NCBI GenBank assembly: GCA_963717475.1
Contig: OY970337.1
Coordinates: 1,550,001 to 1,614,000, forward strand
Direction: 5' to 3'
DNA: 64,000 bases
Source: AC-32 sp963717475
Lineage (GTDB): Bacteria > Actinomycetota > Thermoleophilia > Gaiellales > Gaiellaceae
Shown here: positions 18,014-28,475 of the stretch, piece by piece
Position numbering within the stretch: position 1 is the first letter of the stretch
How the letters are laid out: the number at the start of each line of letters is the position of its first letter
Program-made: the position numbers and the translations under genes
Notes under the pieces: generated by a model
Databases searched by the model: none
What the model was told of the DNA's origin: nothing
The model's input: the letters and a program-made list of their open reading frames with translations, nothing else

Positions 18014-19057
18014 GGTATTCGGTTCGGGCGGACGGAGAGGTCCGCGAGCAGGTAGAGGGAGCCCGTGACGAGGACGGCGCCCTCGGGGCCGGCGAGCTCG
18101 CGGGCGCGCGCGAGTGCCTCCTCGGGGTCGGTCACGGCCTCGACGAGGTCGAAGAACGGCGCGGCGATCCGCGCGAGCTCTTCGGCATCGAGTGCGCGGG
18201 CGCTGGCCGAGGCGGTGGCGACGAGCGAGTTTCCGGCGCGGCCGAGGAGGCGCAGCATCGCCGCCGCGTCCTTGTCCTGGAGGATCGACGCGACGACGAC
18301 GTAGTCGCCTCGCGGCAGCCGCGGGAGCAGCCACTCGACCCCGGCCGGGTTGTGCGCTCCGGCGAAGACGTCCTCGCCGACGATGTCGAACCGCCCCGGG
18401 AGTGAGATCTCGACGTCGCCCTCCAGCTCGTGCCCGAGGAAGGCCTCGGCAGCGGCCCGGCCCACGTCGTCGGCATGGATGCCGCCCCATTCCGGCTCGC
18501 CGGAGACGAGGATCGCGCCGGGTGAGAGCACGGCGAGCTTCTCGGCCGCGATCTGCTCGCGCGTCTCGCCGAGGACATCGGTGTGGTCGAGCCCGACGTT
18601 CGTGAGCGCGACCACGCGCGCGTCGAGCACGTTCGTCGCATCGAGCCTGCCGCCGAGCCCTGCTTCGACCACGGCGACGTCGACCCGCGTCAGCCGCGAA
18701 CTCGGCGAAGGCGGCGGCGGTCAGCACCTCGAACTGGGTCGCGCCGAGACGCTCCGCGGGCTCGCGCACTCGCTCGAGCGCCTGCTCGAGGTCCGCGTCC
18801 TCGCCGTCGACCTGGATGCGCTCGCTCCACCCCGAGACGTGCGGCGAGGTGTACGCGCCGACGCTCAGGCCCTCGCGCGCGAGGAAAGCAGCGGCCCGGC
18901 GCGTCGCGGTCGACTTGCCGTTGGTGCCGACGACGTGGATCGCGGGAAACGCGAGCTGCGGGTCGCCGAGCTCTGCCAGGAGCGCGTGCATCCGCCCCAG
19001 CCCGAACTCCTCGGGCCAGGGCGAGAGCGAGACGAGCCAGTCAAGATGAGAGGGCAT
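17989..19057 (-). CDS. folC: Folylpolyglutamate synthase/dihydrofolate synthase FolC (one frame break)
   Basis: Mur-ligase-fold enzyme adding glutamate to folates. N-terminal part: ATP loop HVVGTNGKSTATRRAAAFL, then YTSPHVSGWSERI. C-terminal part: VVEAGLGGRLDATNVL, TNVGLDHTDVLGET, and GAHNPAGVEWLL. The halves are in different frames: an extra G near 18691 (GCGGGTCGAC) separates EFAADA from VDVAVVEAGLGG. Corrected length is about 355 residues, a little short for the family. ATG start at 19055-19057 overlaps the valS stop. Confidence 0.9.
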
Positions 19058-21449
19058 CGAGCTCGCGGCGGTAGCGCTCCAGCTTGTCGCGCTCCGCCTC
19101 GACGACGTCGTCGGGCGCGTTCTCCACGAAGCGCTCGTTGGCGAGCATCTTCTCGGCCCGTGCGATCTCTCCGCGCAGGCGATCGAGCTCGGCGTCGACG
19201 TTCCCGTTCGCCTTCACGCGGCCGGGCTTGACGACCGCCTCGAAGATGCGGCGCTCCTCCCCGCCGAGCTCGACGAGCACCCCGCTGCGGCGAAAGATCC
19301 GCGCGAGGTCCTGAACGCGGTCGAGCGCCTCGGCGTCTGGAGCGAAGCTGTCGTCCGCCTCCGGCCACGCCGCGACGATCAGGCGGTCGTCGTGGAACTG
19401 CGACCAGATCTCCTCGGTCACATGCGGCATCACCGGGTGGAGGAGCTTCAGCAGGCGCTCGAGAGCCGCGAGCGCGGTCGCCTGCGCGTCCCCGTCACCG
19501 TCGTAGAGCCGCGGCTTGACCGCCTCGGCATACCAGTCGCAGAACTCGTCGAAGGTGAGCCGGTAGAGCAGCTTCACGGCGGCCGCGAAGTCGTAGCGGT
19601 CGAAGCAGTCCTCGAGCTCGGCGCGACTGGCCTCGAGCCGCGCGAGGATCCAGCGTTCCTCGAGGGCCTGCGGCCGCGTCTCCGCCGTCGCGCCGCCCGC
19701 GTTCTGGAGGAGCAGCCGAGAGACGTTCCAGAGCTTGATCGCCAGCTTGCGGCCCTCCTCGATCGAGCCGAACGAGAAGCGCGGGTCCTGGCTCGACGCC
19801 ATCTTCAGGAGCCCGTAGCGGCTCGCGTCGGCCCCGTACGGCTCGAGCACCTCCTCGGGGTCGATTCCCGTGCCGAGCGTGCGCGACATGCGCTTCCCTT
19901 CAGGGTTCTGCAGGTAGGAGTGGATGACGGCGTCGTGGAAGGGCTCCTTCCCGAGCAGCTCGAGCCCGGCGAAGATCATCCGCGCGACCCAGAGGAAAAT
20001 GATGTCGCGCGCGGTCGTGAGCACGTCGCCCGGATAGAACGCCTCGAGCTCGGGTGTCTGCTCCGGCCAGCCGAGCGTCGCGAAGGGGTAGAGCGCGGAG
20101 GAGAACCACGTGTCGAGCACGTCCTCGTCCTGGCGGAGCTCACTCGAACCGCACTCGGCGCACTCGGAAGGCGCGGTCTCGGCCACGGTGATGTGGCCCT
20201 CGGGGCAGTACCAGACCGGGATCCGGTGCCCCCACCAGATCTGGCGCGAGATGCACCACGGGCGCACGTTCTCGAGCCAGTCGAGGCAGACGCGCGAGAA
20301 GCGCTCGGGAGTGAAGCGGACGCGGCCCTCCTTGACGGCGGCGATCGCCGGCGCGGCGAGCTCCTCCATCGCACACCACCACTGGAGCATGATCAGCGGC
20401 TCGACGCGCGTGTGGCAGCGCTGGCAGGTGCCGATCGAGTGGCGGTACGGCTCGCTGCGGTCGAGCTGCCCGCGGTCTTCGACCCACGCGAGGACACGCA
20501 CGCCGGCCTCCTCCTGCGTCAAGCCGGCGAGATCGCCGGCCTCGTCGTTCATCCGGCCGTCGGGGCCGATCACCGCGAGCTCCGGGAGCTCGTGGTCGCG
20601 CCCGATCTCGAAGTCGGTCGGGTCGTGCCCGGGCGTCACCTTGAGCGCGCCCGTGCCGAACTCCGGCTCGACACGCTCGTCCGCGATCACCGGTACGCGC
20701 CGCTCGACGTACGGCACGACCACTTCCTTGCCGACCAGGTCGCGGTAGCGGTCGTCGTCGGGATGAACGGCCACGGCGACGTCCGCGAGGATCGTCGCCG
20801 GCCGCACGGTCGCGATCGTCACGTGCCCGTCGCCCGCGGCGAGCGGGTAGTTGACGAAGACGAGCGTGTCGTCCGCGTCCTCGTGCTCGACCTCGAGGTC
20901 GGAGAGCGCGGTCAGGTCGCGCGGGCACCAGTTGACGATCCGGTTGCCGCGGTAGATCCAGCCGCGCTCGTAGAGGTGGACGAACCAGCGCATGACCGCC
21001 GCGTAGTAGGCGGGGTCCATGGTGAACCGCTCGCGCCGGTAGTCGAGCGAGGCGCCGAGCAGGCGGAACTGCTGCATGATCGTGCCGCCGTAGCGCTCGA
21101 GCCAGTCCCAGGCGTACTTGTCGAAGCCCTCGCGCCCCAGGTCGCGCTGCGTCTTTCCTTCCTTCGCGAGCTCGCGCCCGATCGCGGCCCAGGTCGAGAT
21201 GCCGGCGTGGTCGTAGCCGGGCTGGAAGAGCGTGTTGAAGCCGCGCATCCGGTGCCAGCGGACGAGCGCATCCTCGAGCGAGAGCTGGAGGCAATGGCCG
21301 ATCGTGAGCGACCCTGAGATGTTCGGCGGCGGGTGCATGATCACGAAGCTCTCCGCGTCCGCGCCGGGCTCGGCGTTGTAGAGACCTTCCTCCTCCCAGG
21401 TGCGCTGCCAGCGCGATTCGACGGCTTTCGGGTCGTAGAGCGGCTCCAT
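19041..21449 (-). CDS. valS: Valyl-tRNA synthetase
   Basis: Class I aminoacyl-tRNA synthetase, 802 residues. The HIGH-type motif is PPPNISGSLTIGHCL, the KMSKS-type motif is KRMSRTLGTGIDP, and the editing domain (ATILADVAVAVHPDD) is present. Zinc-type cysteine pairs occur (CQRCHTRVE; CAECGSSEL). The C-terminal coiled arm DRLRGEIARAEKMLANERF closes the protein. Divergent from the membrane gene at 21469 with only 19 bases between starts. Confidence 0.97.
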   Translation of the reverse strand: MEPLYDPKAVESRWQRTWEEEGLYNAEPGADAESFVIMHPPPNISGSLTIGHCLQLSLEDALVRWHRMRGFNTLFQPGYDHAGISTWAAIGRELAKEGKTQRDLGREGFDKYAWDWLERYGGTIMQQFRLLGASLDYRRERFTMDPAYYAAVMRWFVHLYERGWIYRGNRIVNWCPRDLTALSDLEVEHEDADDTLVFVNYPLAAGDGHVTIATVRPATILADVAVAVHPDDDRYRDLVGKEVVVPYVERRVPVIADERVEPEFGTGALKVTPGHDPTDFEIGRDHELPELAVIGPDGRMNDEAGDLAGLTQEEAGVRVLAWVEDRGQLDRSEPYRHSIGTCQRCHTRVEPLIMLQWWCAMEELAAPAIAAVKEGRVRFTPERFSRVCLDWLENVRPWCISRQIWWGHRIPVWYCPEGHITVAETAPSECAECGSSELRQDEDVLDTWFSSALYPFATLGWPEQTPELEAFYPGDVLTTARDIIFLWVARMIFAGLELLGKEPFHDAVIHSYLQNPEGKRMSRTLGTGIDPEEVLEPYGADASRYGLLKMASSQDPRFSFGSIEEGRKLAIKLWNVSRLLLQNAGGATAETRPQALEERWILARLEASRAELEDCFDRYDFAAAVKLLYRLTFDEFCDWYAEAVKPRLYDGDGDAQATALAALERLLKLLHPVMPHVTEEIWSQFHDDRLIVAAWPEADDSFAPDAEALDRVQDLARIFRRSGVLVELGGEERRIFEAVVKPGRVKANGNVDAELDRLRGEIARAEKMLANERFVENAPDDVVEAERDKLERYRRELDALSS

Positions 21450-21468
21450 AGGGCAAGTTTACGAAGAC

Positions 21469-22413
21469 GTGGACGAGTTCTTTCACGCAGTCAGGGTCTT
21501 CTTCGACGAGTTGGCCTCCGTCGGGTGGACTGCGCTCGCGATCGCGCTGGCCTTCCACTTCGTGAAGCTCATGCTCCGGACGGTGGCGTGGCGCAACATC
21601 CTCCGAGCCTCCTATCCCGACGAGCGCGTGCGCTGGCGACCGGTGTTCGGCGCGTACATCGCGGGAGTCGGCGTGAACTCGATCGTGCCGGGGCGCGGAG
21701 GAGACCTCGTGAAGCTCTACTTCGTCCGCCGCGACTACCAGCACATGACGTGGACGACGCTCGCCTCGACGCTCTTCACCGAGACCGTTCTCGACATCGT
21801 CCTGTCGACGGCGCTGTTCCTGTGGGCGCTCACTCAGGGCGTGCTTCCGAGCCTGCACGTGCTGCCGAGCGTGCCGGCCTTCGACTGGGGCTGGCTCTTC
21901 CAGCACTCGAAGGCGACCGCGACCGCGGTCGCGCTGCTCACCATCGGCGCGATCTGGCTCTGGTTGTGGGCGCAGAAGCACGTCGAGGACTTCAAGCAGC
22001 GGATCGGGCGCGGGGTCGTGATCCTCCGCGACCGCCCGCGGTACCTGCGCGAGGTGGCGAGCTGGCAGTTCGCGAGCTGGATCTGCCGGATCGCGTCCCT
22101 CTACTGGTTCCTCCGGGCCTTCCATGTCCACGCGACGGTGCACAACGCGCTGCTCGCCCAGGTCGTGGACAGCCTCTCGACGCTGCTGCCCTTCTCGCCC
22201 GGCGGCGCGGGAACCAAGCAGGGGCTGCTGGTCTACGTCCTGCACGGCCAGGCGTCCGCTTCGCGCCTGCTCGCGTTCAGCGTCGGCATGTACGCGGCCG
22301 TGACGATCTTCAACGTCGTGATCGGCGCGATCGCGATCTTCCTGGAACTGCGGACGCTGCGGTTACGAGAGATCCTCGGCCGAGCCCGCGCTGCCGAGTC
22401 GAAGAGCTCCTAG
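21469..22413 (+). CDS. Flippase-like integral membrane protein (LPG synthase TM-domain family)
   Basis: 314 residues with about seven membrane spans. Family marks include AYIAGVGVNSIVPGRGGDLVKLY near the N-terminus and STLLPFSPGGAGTKQGLLVY near residue 245. These proteins resemble the membrane half of lysylphosphatidylglycerol synthases and are thought to move lipids, but substrates are mostly unknown. No soluble aminoacyl-transfer domain is attached. GTG start at 21469. Confidence 0.85.
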   Translation: MDEFFHAVRVFFDELASVGWTALAIALAFHFVKLMLRTVAWRNILRASYPDERVRWRPVFGAYIAGVGVNSIVPGRGGDLVKLYFVRRDYQHMTWTTLASTLFTETVLDIVLSTALFLWALTQGVLPSLHVLPSVPAFDWGWLFQHSKATATAVALLTIGAIWLWLWAQKHVEDFKQRIGRGVVILRDRPRYLREVASWQFASWICRIASLYWFLRAFHVHATVHNALLAQVVDSLSTLLPFSPGGAGTKQGLLVYVLHGQASASRLLAFSVGMYAAVTIFNVVIGAIAIFLELRTLRLREILGRARAAESKSS

Positions 22414-22421
22414 CTAGGGCC

Positions 22422-22427
22422 TATTAT
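22422..22427 (+). promoter_or_regulatory. -10-like TATTAT placing transcription start at the GTG of the HlyIII gene
   Basis: TATTAT ends 7 bases before the GTG start at 22435, so transcription would begin at or next to the start codon, giving a leaderless message. There is no ribosome-binding site. The -35 region is weak (TCGAAG). Confidence 0.45.
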
Positions 22428-22434
22428 CGAAGCC

Positions 22435-23085
22435 GTGGAGACTGCACCGCAGCTGGTGAAGCCGAAACTACGAGGCGTCTTCCACGAGCTCGGCTTCTAC
22501 GCAGCTGTCGCGGTCGGGGTGGCGGTGGTGGTCACAGCCGACCCCGGCAGGGCGCGAGTCGCGGGCACGATCTTCGCGAGCTGCGTTGCCGTCTGCTTCG
22601 GCGCGAGCGCCGTGTACCACCGGCCGACGTGGCGCCCCCGGACGCGCTCCTGGCTCGCACGGCTCGACCACGCCGGGATTTACCTGCTGATCGCCGGCAG
22701 CTACGCGCCGTTCGGGCTGATCGTCATGTCGAAAGGCTGGGCGATCCCGATCCTCGCGATCATCTGGAGCGGCGCGTTTCTCGCCATCGTCCTGAAACTC
22801 TGCTGGGTGCGCGCGCCGAAGTGGCTTTCGGCCGCGATCGGCTTGACGCTCGGCTGGGTCGGCGCGGTCGCCTTCCCGCAGCTCCTCAAGCTCTCCCTGA
22901 CGGCGATCCTGCTGGTGGCGGCGAGCGGGCTCCTCTACACCCTCGGCGCCATCGTCTATGCGCGGCGCCGCCCCAACCCGCGCCCGCTGGTCTTCGGGTA
23001 TCACGAGCTCTTCCACGTGCTCGTCGTCGCCGCGGTGGCGTGCGAGTACGTCGTCGTCGCGTTCTACGTGCTGCCGCGCGCGTAG
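22435..23085 (+). CDS. HlyIII/PAQR family membrane protein
   Basis: 216 residues, seven membrane segments. Metal-binding family motifs are all present: SAVYHR after TM2, LDHAGIYLLIAGSYAP, and GYHELFHVLVV near the C-terminus. Bacterial members are called hemolysin III but appear to act in lipid or membrane homeostasis. The 3' end overlaps the convergent hydrolase gene by 22 bases. Confidence 0.92.
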   Translation: METAPQLVKPKLRGVFHELGFYAAVAVGVAVVVTADPGRARVAGTIFASCVAVCFGASAVYHRPTWRPRTRSWLARLDHAGIYLLIAGSYAPFGLIVMSKGWAIPILAIIWSGAFLAIVLKLCWVRAPKWLSAAIGLTLGWVGAVAFPQLLKLSLTAILLVAASGLLYTLGAIVYARRRPNPRPLVFGYHELFHVLVVAAVACEYVVVAFYVLPRA

Positions 23086-23846
23086 ATCGCCAGGAAGCGC
23101 TCGATCATCGCGTTCACCTGCTCGGGGACCTCGAGCTGGTGGAAGTGGCCGGCCCCGACCGTAATGCCGACCTGGAGGTCGGGCTTGAGCGCGCGCAGCC
23201 GCAGGGCGTCCGGGTCGTCTCCGAGCGCCGCCCGAAGCAACAGCGTCGGGACCGTGCAGAGCGCGAAGGCGCCGACGCCGTTCCAGTCGTTGAGGCCGCG
23301 GACGACCGCGGCCGCGATTGGCAGCGGAACGGCGCACATCAGCTCGACGATCCAGCGCGCCAGCTCCTCGTCGCGTGCGCCCATGTCCTGCACCCAGGTG
23401 CGGCGAACCTCCTCGCCGTTCGGGCCTGCCATCTCCTCGGCGAAGGCGCTGTAGATCTTGCTGGATTCGGGTGATGGGTCGATCGGCCCCGGGTCGACGA
23501 GGACGAGCGCGCTGGGCAGAGACGGATAACGCGCCGCCAGCTCGACCGCGATCATCCCGCCGAGGCTGTGTCCTGCAACGACCGGCTTCTCGATTCCGAC
23601 CTCGGCGCACAACCGCGCGACGTCGTCGGCGAGCTCGGGAATGGTGTACCCGTCGTCCGGCTGGTCGCTCTGGCCGCAGCCGCGCAGGTCGAGCGCAGTC
23701 ACCGCGTGCGTGCGGGCGAAGTGGTCGAACTGAGGCTGGAACGCAGTGTGGTCACAGCACCAGCCGGGGACGAAGAGCAGCTCGGGCTCGCCGGTGCCGG
23801 CCCGCTCGTAATAGAGCTTCAGGTCTTCCAGTTCCGCGTACGGCAT
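23064..23846 (-). CDS. Alpha/beta-fold hydrolase
   Basis: 260 residues. Oxyanion region FVPGWCCDH, nucleophile elbow AGHSLGGMIA, and a late histidine in VGAGHFHQLEVPEQV complete a typical triad with an acidic residue before it (LRAALGDDPDALR). Resembles esterases and haloperoxidase-like hydrolases; substrate not predictable. ATG start. Confidence 0.9.
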   Translation of the reverse strand: MPYAELEDLKLYYERAGTGEPELLFVPGWCCDHTAFQPQFDHFARTHAVTALDLRGCGQSDQPDDGYTIPELADDVARLCAEVGIEKPVVAGHSLGGMIAVELAARYPSLPSALVLVDPGPIDPSPESSKIYSAFAEEMAGPNGEEVRRTWVQDMGARDEELARWIVELMCAVPLPIAAAVVRGLNDWNGVGAFALCTVPTLLLRAALGDDPDALRLRALKPDLQVGITVGAGHFHQLEVPEQVNAMIERFLAIYARGST

Positions 23847-23903
23847 CGCGGCGCCATCCTGTCACGGTTGGCGACCCCGTTGAGCTGATCTGACGCCGCG
23901 CGA

Positions 23904-25181
<1,278 letters not shown>

Positions 25182-25216
25182 CTCTGTCTCCTTTTACCTC
25201 GGATCGGCCCGAGAAT

Positions 25217-25828
25217 CTAGGCCTTTGCTCCATCTTTTGCCGCGTCGCGATGGATGATCACACTGTCGATGATGCCGTAATCATGCGCTTCTTGCGGGGT
25301 CATGAAGTAGTCGCGCTCCATGTCCTTCGAAACCTTGTCGATCTCCTGTCCCGTGTGCTCCGACATGATCTCCTCGAGTCGCCGCTTGAGGGCGATCGTC
25401 TCCCGGGCATGGATCTCGATATCCGTCGCCTGCCCCTGGAAGCCGCCCCAGACCTGGTGAATCAGGATCTTGGCGTTCGGCAGCGCCATCCGCTTTCCTT
25501 TCGCGCCCCCGGCGAGCAGTAGCGCGCCCATCGACATCGCGGTCCCGACGCAGATCGTCTGCACGTCCGGCTTGATGAACTGCATCGTGTCGTAGATCGC
25601 GAGCCCGTGGTAGACGGAGCCGCCTGGCGAATTGATGTAGATCGAGAGGTCCTTGTCGGGATCCTCGGACTCCAGGTGCAGCAGCTGCGCGATGATCAGG
25701 TTGGCGATCTGGTCGTCGATCGGCGTTCCGAGGAAGATGATGCGCTCGTTCAGGAGGCGCGAGTAGATGTCGAACGAGCGCTCGCCGCGCGAGGTCTGCT
25801 CGATCACCATCGGGATCAACGGGCTCAT
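25217..25828 (-). CDS. clpP: ATP-dependent Clp protease proteolytic subunit ClpP
   Basis: Serine protease forming the Clp barrel. 203 residues from the ATG at 25826-25828, which overlaps the tig stop (ATGA) and has AAGGAG upstream. Catalytic Ser99 in GTAMSMGALLL and His124 in KILIHQVWGGF; the substrate-site strand INSPGGSVYHG is intact. Only one clpP is seen in the window, though actinobacteria often have two. Confidence 0.97.
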   Translation of the reverse strand: MSPLIPMVIEQTSRGERSFDIYSRLLNERIIFLGTPIDDQIANLIIAQLLHLESEDPDKDLSIYINSPGGSVYHGLAIYDTMQFIKPDVQTICVGTAMSMGALLLAGGAKGKRMALPNAKILIHQVWGGFQGQATDIEIHARETIALKRRLEEIMSEHTGQEIDKVSKDMERDYFMTPQEAHDYGIIDSVIIHRDAAKDGAKA

Positions 25829-27180
25829 GCTGGCTCCTTGCTGCCGGGGGTCCACAGTTTCGTCTCTGTCTGGGGGGATTCCTTTTCGGGTGTCCAGATG
25901 CTCTCGCGGGCGCGCGCGAGCTCGACCGGGACGCGCTTCGCCTCGGCTGCCACGCGGTCGAGCGCCTTGCGCAGACGCAGGTCGGCGCGCAGCGCCTCCT
26001 GGGCGCCGCTTGTCGCCTGGACCTGCGCGACGGCCTCGTCCGGGTCGTCGCCGTGCGCCTCTGCCTGCTCGCGGATGAGCTCCTCGATCTCGGAGTCCGA
26101 GACCTCGAGCTCGAGCTTGTCGGCGACCGCCTCGAGCACCAGCTCGCGTGCGACCGAGAGCTCTGCCTCGGCGCGAAGCTGGTCGACGAGCTCTTCGCCG
26201 CTCTGGCCGGAGAGCTGGAGGTAGGCCTCGGGGCTGATGCCGCGCCGCTCGAGCGAGCGCGCGAAACCGTTCAGGAGCTCACGCGTACGCGCATCGACCA
26301 GCGGTCCCGCCGCCTGGACGCCGGTCTCGCGGACGAGCAGGTCGGCCGCCGCGGCGCGGAAGTCCGTCTCGGCCTGCTCCTCGAGGACGCTGCGAATCCG
26401 CTGCTCGATGTCGGCGCGGAGCTCGTCCAGGGTGTCGAACTCGCTCGCGGCGCGCGCCAGCTCGTCGTCGAGCGGCGGCAGCGCTTTCTCCTTCACTTCC
26501 TTCAGGGTCAAGGACGCCTTCGTGGTGGAGCCGTCCGGCTGCGGAAGCTCGACCTCCTTCGTCTCCCCCGGGCTCGCGCCGGTGAGCGCGCGCTCGAGCT
26601 CCTCGATGAGCGCACCGGCGCCGAGCTCCACGACGAGGTCGCGTTGACCTTCTCCGGAGTCAGCGGTCACGTCGATGACGACCACGTCGCCGCTACGCGC
26701 GGGCCGGTCGTCGATGGGCGTCAGCTCCGCGACCGACGAGCGCAGCGCCTCGATCTCCTCGTCGACGACCTCCTCCGGCACTTCGGGCTCCGCGTAGGGC
26801 ACCTCCAGCTGCGTCCAGTCCGCCGGCTCGGGCTTCGGTTGCACGGAGACCGTCGCGACGAAACTGAAATCGTCGTCCTCGGAGCCGGGCAGGTTGTAGT
26901 CGTACTCCGGGGCTGCCACCGGCCGGATGCGCGTGGTAGCAGCCGCATTCATGAACCAGCCGCCGATGTGGCTCTCGACGGCCTCGCTGAAGATGCGCTC
27001 CCGGCCGATGCGCGCCTCGAGCACCCGCAGCGGGACTTTCCCCTTGCGGAAGCCCGGCACCTTCACGCTGCGCGCCAGGTCGGAGGTCGCGTGCTCGACC
27101 GCGTGGCGGAGATCCGCCTGCGGCACGTCCACCCTCAATCGGACCCGGTTGTCCGGAAGCTCCTCGACCTGCGTCGCCAT
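25825..27180 (-). CDS. tig: Trigger factor
   Basis: Ribosome-bound chaperone and prolyl isomerase. About 451 residues. The ribosome-binding signature is VPGFRKGKVPLRVLE near residue 45; the PPIase domain follows (about 150-245, GDVVVIDVTADSGEG, VELGAGALIEELERAL) and then the helical arm domain. The ATG giving MATQVEELPDN is preferred; an ATG 12 bases upstream is possible. Co-oriented and overlapping with clpP. Confidence 0.95.
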   Translation of the reverse strand: MATQVEELPDNRVRLRVDVPQADLRHAVEHATSDLARSVKVPGFRKGKVPLRVLEARIGRERIFSEAVESHIGGWFMNAAATTRIRPVAAPEYDYNLPGSEDDDFSFVATVSVQPKPEPADWTQLEVPYAEPEVPEEVVDEEIEALRSSVAELTPIDDRPARSGDVVVIDVTADSGEGQRDLVVELGAGALIEELERALTGASPGETKEVELPQPDGSTTKASLTLKEVKEKALPPLDDELARAASEFDTLDELRADIEQRIRSVLEEQAETDFRAAAADLLVRETGVQAAGPLVDARTRELLNGFARSLERRGISPEAYLQLSGQSGEELVDQLRAEAELSVARELVLEAVADKLELEVSDSEIEELIREQAEAHGDDPDEAVAQVQATSGAQEALRADLRLRKALDRVAAEAKRVPVELARARESIWTPEKESPQTETKLWTPGSKEPA

Positions 27181-27210
27181 CGCCCGGTCCATTAGAGCAA
27201 AGCGGGCTTG

Positions 27211-28146
27211 CTAGCCGTCAGGCGGCTCGCCGTCGTAGTAATCGAGGTGGTCCAGCCGCGCGATCAATCCCACGCCCCGGAACGAGATCTTGTTCGAGCG
27301 CGGGTAGTAGCAGATGTCGTTCGGGTCCCTCGTCCCGTACACCAGGTAGGTGATGCCCTCGGGCCCCGCCACGATCGAATGGGCGATGCGCGTTCCGGGA
27401 GGCCGCGCGACGACATCGCCGGCTTTCAGCTCATGGTCTTCGCGCTGCGCTCCGGCCGCTGCCGAGCGCGGCGACGGCCAGAGCTCGAGGACTCCCCCGC
27501 CCTCGAGGACGACGAACGCCTCGGACTCAGAGGAATGGCAGTGCGGCACGCAGCCGCGCTTCCCGGGCTCGCGACGGACCCAGTTCAGACCGCTCCGCTC
27601 GGACCCCGCGGAGGCAGCGAGGGCCTTGTCGCCCTCCTCGTCGAGCGGGATGTCGTCGAGCGCGACGACGTTCGGCGGACGCTCGCCCGGCTCCGCGAAC
27701 TCGAGCTCCCCCACCTCGGCCTCGATCTCCCACGGGTTGTCGACGCGGCCCTCGACCCACGGCCAGCTCAGCCTGACCGCCTTCGAGCGCGGAAGCCAGC
27801 CGTACTCGACGGGATGGCGCGTGCCGAAGACGAGGTAGTCGAGGCCTTCTGGCCCGCCCCTGAACGTGTGCTCGAAGTGGTCGGCGGTCTGGACGACGGT
27901 GTCCCCCGAGCGCACCTCGCAGACAGCCTCGTCCTGCCAGAGCAGGCCGGAGCCGCCGAGCACGAAGTAGATCTCCTCCGAGAGCCCGTGCGAATGCGGC
28001 GGGGTCGGTAGCCGCCCCGGCTCGACGCGCACGCGGTTGAGCCCGAACCCCGTGACGCCGGCCGCGTCGCCGAGGTGCTGCCAGCTCGCGGCCATCGGCC
28101 CTTTCTCGCGCCGCTGCGCCTCGACCTCGTCCCAGTGCGCCAGCAC
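27211..28146 (-). CDS. Two-cupin-domain protein
   Basis: 311 residues with two cupin barrels. First barrel: PPHSHGLSEEIYFVLGGSG then GDTVVQTADHFEHTF. Second barrel: VPHCHSSESEAFVVLEGGG then GDVVARPPGTRIAHSI. Each carries histidine/glutamate metal ligands. Both barrels end with a similar segment (LDYLVFGTR and ITYLVYGTR), pointing to internal duplication. Enzymatic or sugar-binding role unknown. GTG start. Confidence 0.85.
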   Translation of the reverse strand: MLAHWDEVEAQRREKGPMAASWQHLGDAAGVTGFGLNRVRVEPGRLPTPPHSHGLSEEIYFVLGGSGLLWQDEAVCEVRSGDTVVQTADHFEHTFRGGPEGLDYLVFGTRHPVEYGWLPRSKAVRLSWPWVEGRVDNPWEIEAEVGELEFAEPGERPPNVVALDDIPLDEEGDKALAASAGSERSGLNWVRREPGKRGCVPHCHSSESEAFVVLEGGGVLELWPSPRSAAAGAQREDHELKAGDVVARPPGTRIAHSIVAGPEGITYLVYGTRDPNDICYYPRSNKISFRGVGLIARLDHLDYYDGEPPDG

Positions 28147-28168
28147 GAACCGAGTATCCCAGGGGAGG

Positions 28169-28254
28169 TGCGGGCGAGAGGACTCGAACCTCTAAGGGAC
28201 TTCCGCCCCAACGGCTCCTAAGGCCGTCGCGTCTGCCAGTTCCGCCACGCCCGC
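28169..28254 (-). tRNA. tRNA-Leu (anticodon TAG)
   Basis: Class II tRNA with a long variable arm. Acceptor GCGGGCG/CGCCCGC; anticodon stem ACGGC/GCCGT around CTTAGGA, anticodon TAG; T arm GAGGTTCGAGTCCTC. Discriminator A; no encoded CCA. Confidence 0.95.
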
Positions 28255-28291
28255 GGTTTCAAGAAGGATAGAGCCGAGCAAGCTACGTCGG

Positions 28292-28444
28292 ATGAGCACG
28301 CCAGAGGAACGCGAGCAGGAGAGCCGCGAGTCGCCGCGATCGGCGTACGAGCGCCTCCTCGCCGACGAGTCCGAGGAACGGCACGAGGTTGCCGAGCGGC
28401 TCAAGGACGAGCCGCCTCCCGAGCCGAAAGAGGACTCCGACTAA
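28292..28444 (+). CDS. Very small acidic protein (50 aa)
   Basis: ATG to TAA open frame starting MSTPEEREQESRESPRSAYE and ending KEDSD. About half of the residues are charged and the codon use is like neighbouring genes. No membrane segment or known domain. It sits between tRNA-Leu and another short gene, both plus strand. Probably expressed, function unknown. Confidence 0.5.
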   Translation: MSTPEEREQESRESPRSAYERLLADESEERHEVAERLKDEPPPEPKEDSD

Positions 28445-28475
28445 CTAATCGCGAAGCGCTCCGTCCAAGCCCGTC

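Noticed and set aside
19392..21317. 641-residue plus-strand open frame across valS
   Set aside because: Antisense shadow of a GC-rich gene; no domain, and valS motifs are complete on the other strand. The same holds for long plus frames over ileS, rne and the sensor gene.
22435..23085. Hemolysin toxin
   Set aside because: HlyIII/PAQR motifs indicate a membrane homeostasis family; no toxin context.
28192..28404. Minus-strand frame across tRNA-Leu
   Set aside because: Runs through the tRNA and opposite the 50-residue plus gene; Ser/Arg-rich shadow composition.
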